From NCBI RefSeq assembly GCF_018614615.1, contig NZ_JAGGOK010000111.1:1-64000 (forward strand): a DNA stretch of 64,000 nt, in the 5' to 3' direction. The position numbers were made by a program, and so were the translations under genes. The stretch is from Streptomyces sp. ISL-100. Its GTDB lineage: Bacteria; Actinomycetota; Actinomycetes; Streptomycetales; Streptomycetaceae. This document shows, one piece after another, positions 45,651-54,019 of the stretch. Position 1 is the stretch's first letter. Each line of letters opens with the position of its first letter. The notes below the pieces were generated by a model that was given only the letters and a program-made list of their open reading frames with translations, ran no database searches and had not been told where the DNA came from.

Positions 45651-46760
45651 GTGTTCACTCCTCGAATCAGGGTGCGGTGATTTCCGCAAGCCATGCTTGC
45701 AGCGATTGAAAACAGCAGTCAAGGATGCGTTTCCGTTAATTCCGTGACTTGAAAGCGCCACGATAAAAGCACACACGCATAAGGATTCGTTGCGCCGGAA
45801 TGGAGATCTCCTTCAAGGAACAGCGACGTATGCGTGCGGGAAAGACATCCGCAACCATCTGGACATGACATGCGGCCCTCTCAGTCCGACGCCAGGCACG
45901 CGGGGAATTCAGCCCCGCATACGGACCCCTGCCGCATTCGAGACCTCCTCAGGGACCGGGGCGAGAGGCAATGGCTCACAGGTCGGCGAACCACTGCCTC
46001 GGCACCCTTTGTAGTCCCCGCCCCCTCCGCCCACAGCGCGGAATCCGGCCTTCATCACTCCTGCCGCGCACAATCGCGTTACCGGCCAACATCACGACAG
46101 TAGACGTCGTAGAGAACTCAACAATCCAGCACGCACCCCAGCTCAGCAAGGCGGCATATTCCACTTCCATGCCGGCCGTCACCAGGAGGACTCACAACCC
46201 GCCATTCCTACCTCAGCCAAACACGAGAGCTCCCTCTCGCCCCCCGAAACTCCTCTTCACACCCACCAGATGGACACCAAGTGCCCAACCTCGAAACTGC
46301 CCCCTCCGCCTCCGCACCCAAAAGCTAACGAAGAGGGCTATCACTGGCCATTTGCGCCCCCTCAGTCACGGATCGCCGCGTCTGCCCCGCCCTCTGGCCG
46401 GAACACGCCAGAAACATGACCCACCCGGAACCCATCGGAATGGTCCAGCTGCAGCACCCGACCGCACGCACGGCAGCACGCCCCCGGATGCCACATTGGA
46501 ATGCCGGCACGCAACGCGGGCGGCTTCACCTTCCACACTGCGTCCCGGATTCCCGAACGTGGGCCGGACGTTCGACGAGTGGAGGGCCAAGGCCACGGAT
46601 CCGACGCGGGCGTTACTCTCACAAACGCTCCTTTCCCGGAGCAAGATCAAGAACGGTCCACGGAAACACCCCGGACCGCCGATTCACTGTCACAACTCGT
46701 TCTCACTCAAAAGTGGAACCGGGCCCATTCTGGGAAATGTTTGTGACAGCATCCGGGGTC
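45651..46760. other. gene-poor 1.1-kb region before resolvase, possible res region
   Basis: No reading frame here has a convincing start, codon pattern or family. On the minus strand about 46362-46580 there is a short segment RAGIPMWHPGACCRACGRVL, LQLDHSDG and FRVGHV that resembles a Cys-x2-Cys HNH-like module without being complete. GC is lower than in neighbouring genes. As the recombination site of Tn3 elements usually lies beside tnpR, res is expected near 46.6-46.75 kb. Confidence 0.4.
46687..46749. promoter_or_regulatory. inverted repeat before tnpR, candidate resolvase site
   Basis: CTGTCACAA (46687-46695) and TTGTGACAG (46741-46749) are perfect 9-bp inverted arms 45 bp apart, 12 bp upstream of the tnpR ATG. 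The layout could be outer half-sites of adjacent resolvase subsites, which would also give autoregulation. Confidence 0.4.
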
Positions 46761-47768
46761 ATGACGGACCCTCAAACCGCGCTCATGTCCGACGCCGACG
46801 ACGTCGAGCGCCACCCCTGCCCCCGCTGTCGCACATCGTCAGGTTCACCCTGCCGCTCGCGCTCCGGCGCGGTCGCCGGCACCTACCACACCGGCCGCTT
46901 CACGAAAGTACCCCGGCTCGCGAAACTTCTGCGCGTCCCGACGCCCGCCGACCGCGGGCCCGGCCAGCCGTGGCGACCCGGCACCCCCGTCCCGGCGGCG
47001 ATCGACCCGGGCACCCCGACCGCGGACATCCGCATCGGATACGCCCGGTGCTCCAGCCTCACCCAAGAGCTCCAGTCGCAGCTGGACGCGCTCGCCGCGA
47101 AGAACATCCCCCGGGACAAGATCTTCGCTGAGAAGATCAGCACCCGGGTGCGGGTCCGCCCGCAGTTCGAGGCCGCGCTCGCGTGCGCGCGGGAGATCAA
47201 GGCCCACGCCCCGCACTGCCGGGTGATTTTCACGGTGAACGAGATGAAGAGACTGGGCCGCGATGCCGCCGAGCTGACCGCGCTTGCGGACCACCTCACC
47301 GCACACGGCCTGGTACTGGAGATGCTCGCCGGACCCCTGGCCGGGATCTACGACCCCACCGGTCCGGGCCGGCTGCTGTTCGGCTTCTTCGCCGCGATGG
47401 CGGAGACCGAGCGCGAGAACATCCGCGAGGCCACCCTCGAAGGACTCGATGCCGCCTCCCGCAAGGGCAAGCACGGCGGCCGACCGCCCGTCATCACCGA
47501 CGACATGCTGCACACCGTGCTCCGCCGACGCGCGAACGGCGAGACCGTCGAGCAGATCCAGCCCGACCTGCTCATCCCCACCGGCCGCCGCAAGGGCCAC
47601 AACCCCAGCCTCTCCAGCATCTACCGAGCGCTCGCCGAACACGAGAAGACCCAGGCATACCCCGAGGCCATCGCCCAGGCCCACGCCGACTTCGCGACCC
47701 TCCAAGACGCGGACGACATCCCCCACCCCCGGCCCGCCCCTGTCGTCACTCCCGCTTCGGTACGGTGA
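46761..47768 (+). CDS. tnpR: serine resolvase of Tn3 element
   Basis: 335 residues from ATG 46761. An N-terminal Cys-rich segment (CPRCRTSSGSPC) and linker precede the resolvase domain: IRIGYARCSSLTQELQSQL with nucleophile Ser98, then MKRLGRDAAELTALADHL and FFAAMAETERENIREATLEG, the E-helix hallmark. A C-terminal DNA-binding helix-turn-helix follows (ETVEQIQPDL..., SSIYRALAEH). It is longer than the typical 185-residue TnpR owing to the extra N-terminal part (about 90 residues). Its stop overlaps a GTG (GTGA) that opens the remnant HEAT gene frame. Confidence 0.92.
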   Translation: MTDPQTALMSDADDVERHPCPRCRTSSGSPCRSRSGAVAGTYHTGRFTKVPRLAKLLRVPTPADRGPGQPWRPGTPVPAAIDPGTPTADIRIGYARCSSLTQELQSQLDALAAKNIPRDKIFAEKISTRVRVRPQFEAALACAREIKAHAPHCRVIFTVNEMKRLGRDAAELTALADHLTAHGLVLEMLAGPLAGIYDPTGPGRLLFGFFAAMAETERENIREATLEGLDAASRKGKHGGRPPVITDDMLHTVLRRRANGETVEQIQPDLLIPTGRRKGHNPSLSSIYRALAEHEKTQAYPEAIAQAHADFATLQDADDIPHPRPAPVVTPASVR

Positions 47769-47775
47769 CCGACAC

Positions 47776-47824
47776 CTTCAAGATCATCTCGTTGCGTGTT
47801 TTGGGCTTACCTGGGCTGGACCCC
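47776..47824 (-). repeat. right terminal inverted repeat, 49 bp
   Basis: Reads CTTCAAGATCATC to GGGCTGGACCCC on the plus strand; matches the left repeat in inverted orientation at 48 of 49 positions. The tnpR stop is 7 bp outside it. Confidence 0.93.
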
Positions 47825-47829
47825 TTCTG
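47825..47829. repeat. right 5-bp target-site duplication
   Basis: TTCTG, identical to 40619-40623, directly after the right terminal inverted repeat. Confidence 0.9.
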
Positions 47830-50287
47830 GGCGTCCGTCGCGGAAGGGCAGGGGGAAGGCGGGTTCGGCACCGTCGACGCCGTGCTGCTCGATTCGCTGC
47901 CGCGCGGTTACGCCGCCCAGGAGGCGCGGCGGATGGCGGACCGGGCCAGGGAACGCGGCGCGCGGTGGAACACGGTGCTGCTCGCCGAGTCGTACCTGCC
48001 CGTCGCCGAGGCGCGCCACCGGCTCGTCGAGGCCACCCGCCGGCCGACTGCCGGGGACCGCGCGGAGGCCTGGCCGCTGCTGATACGCAACGCGGGCCGC
48101 TCCGGCGACCCGGCCGCCGTCACCGCCGTACTGGCGGAGATGGCGCGGCTGCGCAACGAGCAGGACCCGGTGCGCTCGCCCGCCCTGCACGCCCTCGCCG
48201 CGACGCATCCCGCGCTCTTCACCGAGGACGCGGCGCCGCACCTGGAGCGCGTCACCACGGACGCCGTCGAGGCACGGGACTCCTCCCAGGGTGCCCGACA
48301 GGACCTGAGCCGCCTCGGCCTCGCCGTGCTCCGCGAGCACGCGTCCGAACACGCGGCGACCGGGGAGCTCGCTCTGGTGGACTGGGCGCTGCGCACCCTG
48401 GCGCGCATCGCGGCGACCACCGGCGGCGCCGACCTGGGCCGGCTGGACCACATCCTGAGCCGCGGCCAGGAGCACCAGGTCTTCAACGCCCTGCGCCCCT
48501 GGCTGGACGCGGGAGCGAAGAAGGCCGACTACCGGCTCGCCTTCGCCCTCACGCGCGCCCTCGGCAAGCGGGCCGCCGCCATGCCGGAACTCCAGGAACT
48601 CCTGTGGCAGGCCGTCCTTTCCGAAGACAACCGCACCGCGCAGACCGCGATCGCGCTCTGGCTGGACCCGCCCGCCGGCCGCGACGAACGCGTCGAGCGC
48701 GTCCTCGCCCGCGAGCCGTCGGCCGCCGTGCTGGACCCCGTTCTGCGCGTGCTCACCCGGCGGCGCACAGACCTGCTCGACCAGCTCCTGGGCGACACCT
48801 CGCCGTACGGCCGCTTCCTGGCCAAGGACCGCCCGTGGACCGTCCCGGTGGGCCCGGACGTACGCCGCTGGGTGCCGCGCCAGCAGCGCGCCGCCGCCGG
48901 TCGGCTGGCGCGCGCGGCCGGGGACGAAGAGCTGCCGCTGAACGCCCGCGCCGCAGCCATAGCCCAGTCCGCGAACCTGCCCGGCACCGGCCTGGACGCG
49001 GTGCGCCAATGGACCGGCGCGGGGGACGTGGTGCTCGCCGAGGCCGCTCTCGCGGCCCTGGCGTGGACCGACCGGCCCGACGGCGCGCTCGCGGAGCTGC
49101 TGAGCCACGCCGGGAGCGACCGTGCGCGGGTCGCGGTGTACGCCGCCACGCGCGCCTCCCGGTACGTCCGCCCCTCGCGGCTCGGCGCGCTGCTGCGCGG
49201 GCTGGTGGCACCCGGCGAGGGCGCCGCGAAGGTCACCAGCCGCAAGGAGGCCGTGCGGCTCGCCGCGACCCGGCTGCCGCAGGCGGCGGCGGCGGAGCTG
49301 CTGGCCGACGCGTACGCGATGCCGGGCCAGCACCGCGACGTACGGGCCGCCTGTGTGGCGTTCGCGACCCCGCTGCTCGGCGACGACCGCGTCCGGCGCA
49401 TGCTCCAGGACGCGGCGACCGGGGAGACGGCCGTGCGCACCGCAGTACTGCGCGTCCAGCCCATGGACCTGCCCGAGCCGCACCGGCCCCAGTACGCACG
49501 GCTCGTCCAGGAGGTGTGCGCCACCGAGGACGACGACCTCGCCGGCCTCGCCCTCCGGGCGCTGGCCGGGTGGATCCCCTGGGCGCCGGGCGCTCCGGCG
49601 GTCCTGGTGGCCGCGATCAGCGATCCGGGCCGCGGTTCGGCCTGGCGCGGCGCGGCGAGTGGTCTCACGTCCGCCGCCGCGCACGGCCCGGAAGCGGGCC
49701 TGGCCGTGCGCCAGGCCCTGGAAGCCCTGGTCACCGCGGACGCGAGCGCGGAAGGCACGGCCGACGACGCGGGGACCGTACGGGACCGCCCGGCGCGCCG
49801 GCGCGCCGAGTCCCTGATCACCGGGCTGATCACCGAGACCTGGCAGCGCCCCGACGCCGTACGTCCCGTGGCGAACGCCGCCGCGGGACTCCTCGCCGGC
49901 CACCGCGACTTCGTGCCGCAGGCCGCCGATCTCCTGGTGCACGCACTGGATCTCAACGCGGGGCCGGCCGAGCTGCGGGCCGCCCTGGTCCGGTTGGCCC
50001 GGCTGCACGACGGCCGTCCCGCCCTCGCGGTCCGTACCGCCGAAAGCATCGAGGACCGGCTGGACTCGGCCGCCCGCCCCGGGGACACGGACGCCCTGCT
50101 CGCCCAGGCCGGCCTGCTGTGCGAGGACGGCACTCACACCGAGGGGCTGCTGGCCGTCACCCTCACCGACGTCGGCGGCAGGCGCACGGAGTGGGCAGAC
50201 CCGTGGCGAGAGCTGCTGAAACAGCTGCGCCGCCACCCGGTACAGGACGTGCGTGACGCGGCCTGTGCCGTGGTGACGGCGTACTGA
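47825..50287 (+). pseudogene. 3' part of HEAT-repeat-like protein, beyond the transposon
   Basis: 819 residues of all-helical repeats (for example LAADGAPG-like turns; VAAISDPGRGSAWRGAASGL and AARPGDTDALLAQAGL). It continues the frame of 39677-40623 across the 5-bp duplication. It could still be translated: the GTG at 47765 overlaps the tnpR stop by 4 nt (GTGA) and is in frame through the terminal repeat, giving a possible 840-residue protein with 20 transposon-derived residues at its start. The function of the intact 1,134-residue protein is unknown; HEAT-type proteins usually bind other proteins. Confidence 0.85.
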
Positions 50288-50323
50288 GAGCTGGAGCTGC
50301 GAGCTGGAGCCGCGAGCAGGGGG

Positions 50324-51301
50324 TCAGGCGGAGGCGGCGCGGGCGGCCATCCGGGCCTTGCGCGCGGCCAGCTTCTCGTCGAACTTGCTCGCCTCGGCGT
50401 CCAGCCCGTTCATGTACAGGCCGAGCTCCTCCTGCGCCTTGAGACCCTCGGGGCCGAGCCCGTCGATCTCCAGGACCTTGAGGTAGCGCAGGACGGGCTG
50501 CAGCACGTCGTCGTGGTGGATGCGCATGTTGTAGATCTCGCCGATCGCCATCTGGGCGGCGGCGCGCTCGAAGCCCGGCATGCCGTGTCCGGGCATCCGG
50601 AAGTTCACGACGACGTCGCGCACCGACTGCATCGTCAGGTCGGGGGCGATCTCGAAGGCCGCGCCCAGCAGGTTGCGGTAGAAGACCATGTGCAGGTTCT
50701 CGTCGGTCGCGATGCGCGCCAGCATGCGGTCGCAGACGGGGTCGCCCGACTGGTGGCCGGTGTTGCGGTGCGAGACGCGGGTCGCGAGCTCCTGGAAGGC
50801 GACATACGCGACCGAGTGCAGCATCGAGTGGCGGTTGTCGGACTCGAAGCCCTCCGACATGTGCTGCATACGGAACGCTTCGAGCTTGTCCGGGTCGACG
50901 GCACGCGAGGTGAGCAGGTAGTCACGCATCACGATCCCGTGCCTGCCCTCCTCGGCCGTCCAGCGGTGCACCCAGGTGCCCCAGGCGCCGTCGCGGCCGA
51001 AGAGGGAAGCGATCTCGTGGTGGTAGCTGGGGAGGTTGTCCTCGGTCAGCAGGTTCACGACGAGCGCGATCTTGCCGATGTCGGTGACCTTCGACTGCTC
51101 AGGCTCCCAGGCCTGACCGTCGTCGAAGATGCCGGGGAAGTTCCGGCCGTCGGAGAACGGCACGTACTCGTGCGGCATCCAGTCCTTGGCGACCTTGAGA
51201 TGGCGGTTGAGTTCCTTCTCCACCACCTCCTCCAGCGCGTACAGCAGTCGGGCGTCGGTCCACGCGTCCGAACTGCCGAGTTGGGGAGAGGTGATCGTCA
51301 C
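50324..51301 (-). CDS. acyl-[acyl-carrier-protein] desaturase
   Basis: 325 residues, soluble di-iron enzyme that introduces a double bond (probably delta-9) into acyl-ACP for membrane fluidity. The two iron motifs are present: EEGRH in WTAEEGRHGIVMRDYL and DENLH in ATDENLHMVFY, with the N-terminal EKELNRHLKVAKDWMPHEYV signature of bacterial FA_desaturase_2. ATG at 51301. A palindrome and an extra half-site lie 37-69 bp upstream and probably control it; no TetR gene is adjacent. It starts 165 bp from the ABC-F gene's stop. Confidence 0.93.
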   Translation of the reverse strand: MTITSPQLGSSDAWTDARLLYALEEVVEKELNRHLKVAKDWMPHEYVPFSDGRNFPGIFDDGQAWEPEQSKVTDIGKIALVVNLLTEDNLPSYHHEIASLFGRDGAWGTWVHRWTAEEGRHGIVMRDYLLTSRAVDPDKLEAFRMQHMSEGFESDNRHSMLHSVAYVAFQELATRVSHRNTGHQSGDPVCDRMLARIATDENLHMVFYRNLLGAAFEIAPDLTMQSVRDVVVNFRMPGHGMPGFERAAAQMAIGEIYNMRIHHDDVLQPVLRYLKVLEIDGLGPEGLKAQEELGLYMNGLDAEASKFDEKLAARKARMAARAASA

Positions 51302-51337
51302 TGGTGCTCCTGGGGACGGGGACTGTGGGCATAAATT

Positions 51338-51370
51338 ACCTACGGCTTCGTAGGTTACGAGACCGTAGGT
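51338..51370. promoter_or_regulatory. palindromic operator of the desaturase gene
   Basis: ACCTACGGCTTCGTAGGT is an inverted repeat with seven-base arms and a 4-nt centre (51338-51355), followed by a further half-site CCGTAGGT (51363-51370). The position just upstream of the desaturase start suits a TetR-family fatty-acid regulator. No such regulator gene is in the window. Confidence 0.5.
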
Positions 51371-51465
51371 TAAGGGGGCCGTAAGAGCTGAGCCAAGTCC
51401 CCGTTTGCAATGTCCCGTTACGGTCAGTTATGCGTACAGGTCAGGCGCCCGCATCGAGAGCCATG

Positions 51466-53127
51466 TCACGCGACCTCGGGGCTCTCGCCCCCCTCCGCGT
51501 TCCCCGCTGCGTCCACCTCATCCACTTCATCCCCCTCATTCCTCCCAAGTTCCAGCCGCCGGGTGATCCCGATCGACTCCAGGAACGGCTCGTCGTGGCT
51601 CGCCACGATCAGTGCGCCCTCGTACGACTCCAGAGCCTGTGTGAGCCGGTGCACACTCGCCATGTCCAGATTGTTCGTCGGCTCGTCCAGCAGCAGTAGC
51701 TGTGGTGCCGGCTCCGCCAGCAGCAGCGCCGCCAGGGTCGCGCGGAACCGCTCGCCGCCCGACAGCGTCCCGGCCCGCTGATCAGCCCGCGCTCCCTTGA
51801 ACAGGAAGCGCGCCAGTCGCGCCCTGATGGCGTTGTTCGTGGCCGAAGGCGCGAACTTCGCCACGTTCTCGGCCACCGTCAGCCCATCGTCCAGTACGTC
51901 GAGCCGCTGCGGCAGAAATCGCAGCGGCACATGCGCGAGCGCCTCGCCCGAGACCGGCTCCAGCTCCCCGGTGATCGTGCGCAGCAGCGTCGTCTTGCCC
52001 GACCCGTTCCGCCCGACCAGCGCGATCCGCTCCGGACCGCGTACCTCGAACTCGCCGGCGATCTCTGACCCGTACCGCAATCGCAGATCACACAGCGTCA
52101 GCACCCTGCGCCCCGGATGCACGGTCGTGTACGGCAATTCGACTCTGATCTCGTCGTCGTCGCGCACCGCGTCCACCGCCCCGCTCAGCCGCTCCTTCGC
52201 CTCCGCCAGTTTCTCGGCGTGCATGATGCGATGCTTGCCCGCCGACTCCTGCGCGGCGCGCTTGCGGGCGTTCATGACGATCTTCGGCTCGCGCTTGGTG
52301 TCGTACATCTTCTGCCCGTACCGCTTGCGCCGGGCCAGTTTCACTTGTGCCTCGGCCAGCTCCTTCTTCTGCCGGTGTACGTCGGCCTCCGCGACCCGCA
52401 CCATGCGTTCGGCCGCCTCCTGCTCGACGGCGAGCGCCTCTTCGTACGCCGAGAAGTTCCCGCCGTACCAACGGACTTCACCTTCGCGCAGCTCGGCGAT
52501 CTGATCGACGCGCTCCAGCAGTTCGCGGTCGTGGCTGACCACGATCATCATGCCGGACCATGCCTCGACGGCGGCGTACAGACGCTCCCGCGCGCGGCGG
52601 TCCAGATTGTTCGTCGGCTCGTCGAGCAGGAGTACGCCGGGACGGCGCAGCAGCAGCGCGGCCAGACGCAGCAGCACCGACTCACCGCCCGACACCTCGC
52701 CGATGGTCCGGTCGAGGCCGATCCGGTCGAGGCCGAGCTGGTCAAGGGTGGCGCGGGCGCGCTCCTTGACGTCCCAGTCGTCGCCGACGGCGGTGAAGTT
52801 CTCCTCCGTCGCCTCGCCGGCCTCGATGGCGTGGAGCGCGGCGCGCGTGCCGGCGATGCCGAGGGCCTGGTCCACGCGCAGCGAGGTGTCGAGGACGAGA
52901 TCCTGCGGCAGATAACCGACTTCGCCGGCGACCTGGATTTTTCCCCCGGTGGGGGTGAGTTCACCGGCAGCAAGCCTCAACAGGGTGGATTTGCCTGACC
53001 CGTTGAGACCGATGAGCCCGGTTCTGCCGGGGCCGACGGTCAGTTGGAATCCGTCAAACACCGGCGTTCCGTCGGGCCAGCCGAAGGAGAGCGCGGAGCA
53101 GCTGAGATGGGTGGGGAAGGTAGACAA
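51466..53127 (-). CDS. ABC-F family ATPase (ribosome protection type)
   Basis: 553 residues with two complete ABC cassettes and no membrane part: Walker A LIGLNGSGKST and ALVGRNGSGKTT; signatures EVSGGESVLLRLAALLL and TLSGGERFRATLAALLL; Walker B LLLDEPTNNLD in both. The linker with basic coiled coil (about 250-320, KLARRKRYGQKMYDTKREPK) corresponds to the P-site tRNA interaction motif. ABC-F proteins act on the ribosome as translation factors or for antibiotic resistance; which one cannot be decided. The 291-bp upstream region (53128-53418) is long for a leaderless gene but I could not show an attenuator in it. Confidence 0.9.
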   Translation of the reverse strand: MSTFPTHLSCSALSFGWPDGTPVFDGFQLTVGPGRTGLIGLNGSGKSTLLRLAAGELTPTGGKIQVAGEVGYLPQDLVLDTSLRVDQALGIAGTRAALHAIEAGEATEENFTAVGDDWDVKERARATLDQLGLDRIGLDRTIGEVSGGESVLLRLAALLLRRPGVLLLDEPTNNLDRRARERLYAAVEAWSGMMIVVSHDRELLERVDQIAELREGEVRWYGGNFSAYEEALAVEQEAAERMVRVAEADVHRQKKELAEAQVKLARRKRYGQKMYDTKREPKIVMNARKRAAQESAGKHRIMHAEKLAEAKERLSGAVDAVRDDDEIRVELPYTTVHPGRRVLTLCDLRLRYGSEIAGEFEVRGPERIALVGRNGSGKTTLLRTITGELEPVSGEALAHVPLRFLPQRLDVLDDGLTVAENVAKFAPSATNNAIRARLARFLFKGARADQRAGTLSGGERFRATLAALLLAEPAPQLLLLDEPTNNLDMASVHRLTQALESYEGALIVASHDEPFLESIGITRRLELGRNEGDEVDEVDAAGNAEGGESPEVA

Positions 53128-53418
53128 GGGGGCCTCCCGGTTGCTGAAGAACGAGCAAGGGCAACGGGTGGAGACACCGGGGGTGGCGGCGTGGGCGACG
53201 TACGGCGGAGGGATGGGCTGGACGGCTCAAGTGCCGAGGTCGCACGCGGCGGCGCACAGACGAAAGAGTCAAGTCTGTACGACACGGTGTCTCAGGACCT
53301 CAGACGAGCAACGTCCACTCCGATCGACGACAACAGGGCCACGACCAAAGTACGTCGTGGCCCCGGAGGACGCCAACGAATTATTCGAGTTGGCCGAGAA
53401 CGCGCCCGGCCCATCCCC

Positions 53419-53835
53419 TCACAGGGCGTCGCGCAGCAGTTCGGCCAGGTCGTGGTCGACATCGAGATGCAGATGCTCGCTGCCGGCCGGGACGAGCTCG
53501 TGGGTGCGTTTGAGGAAGCGGCGCAGGTCGGACGTGCGGATGTGGACCATCGCGGTCCCCTCCGCGGCATGGAATTCCAGTACGGTCCGCCCGTACCCGT
53601 ACGGGCGCACGCGTACGTCGCCCAGGCCGGTCCGCCGGTCCGTGCCCGTGTCCAGCAGGTCGCGGGCGAACGCCCAGGCCACCTCGATGCCCTCCAGCGT
53701 GGCGGCGGGCGGGAAGGCCATGCGTACGGCGAACGGGTCCGCGCTGTCGTAACGCAGGGTCGCCGGGACCGTCTCCATCCGGGGTGTGGATGACACCAGA
53801 CGGGTCTGCACGGCTTGCTCAATCACGGGAGACAC
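53419..53835 (-). CDS. SsgA-like sporulation/cell division protein (SALP)
   Basis: 138 residues, the size of Streptomyces SsgA-like proteins. Shared motifs: TLRYDSADPFAVRMAF near residue 25, VAWAFARDLLDTG and GLGDVRVRPYG, with LKRTHELVPAGSEHLHLDVD at the end. SALPs position septa and peptidoglycan enzymes during sporulation. GTG at 53835 with GAGAGGGAG 6 nt upstream. Which of SsgA-G it is cannot be fixed here. A GTGA-N6-TCAC site lies about 90 bp before it. Confidence 0.9.
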   Translation of the reverse strand: MSPVIEQAVQTRLVSSTPRMETVPATLRYDSADPFAVRMAFPPAATLEGIEVAWAFARDLLDTGTDRRTGLGDVRVRPYGYGRTVLEFHAAEGTAMVHIRTSDLRRFLKRTHELVPAGSEHLHLDVDHDLAELLRDAL

Positions 53836-53922
53836 GGGCTGCTCCCTCTCACGGCTCGGGTTGATGCGTCCTGTCATAGGGACAGACGTAAGAACACGGG
53901 AATCCGTGCATGCGAGCGGGAC

Positions 53923-53936
53923 GTGACGTGCGTCAC
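53923..53936. promoter_or_regulatory. Crp-like palindrome GTGA-N6-TCAC
   Basis: GTGACGTGCGTCAC fits the GTGA(N6)TCAC form bound by Crp-type regulators, including Streptomyces Crp, which acts in germination and development. It is midway in the 184-bp divergent region between the SsgA-like gene and the propeller protein gene. Confidence 0.45.
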
Positions 53937-54019
53937 CGTCGCCCCTCCACTCCATGAAGCCCGGTCCGGCTTCATCGCACCCTGGACGGCGTTGTCGCGG
54001 TGGGCTAGCTTCCAGCGCC

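Larger units (their letters stand above)
40624..47824. mobile_element. Tn3-family transposon, 7,201 bp
   Basis: Complete element: 49-bp terminal inverted repeats beginning GGGGTCCAGC at both ends, 5-bp target duplication TTCTG, a 1,065-residue TnpA and a serine resolvase. TnpA lies at the left end and the resolvase at the right end, both rightward, with two leftward secreted-protein genes and about 1.1 kb of sequence without a convincing gene between them. Most Tn3 elements keep tnpA and tnpR adjacent, so this order is less usual. It interrupts a HEAT-repeat-like gene. Confidence 0.93.

Noticed and set aside
47807..50236. 809-codon antisense frame in the HEAT-like gene
   Set aside because: The sense frame joins with the 5' part across the transposon, which proves the coding direction.
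53040..53285. Possible leader peptide (MSYRLDSFVCAPPRATSA) before the ABC-F gene
   Set aside because: ABC-F genes often have regulatory leaders, but this frame overlaps the ABC-F start and has no visible ribosome site or alternative hairpins.
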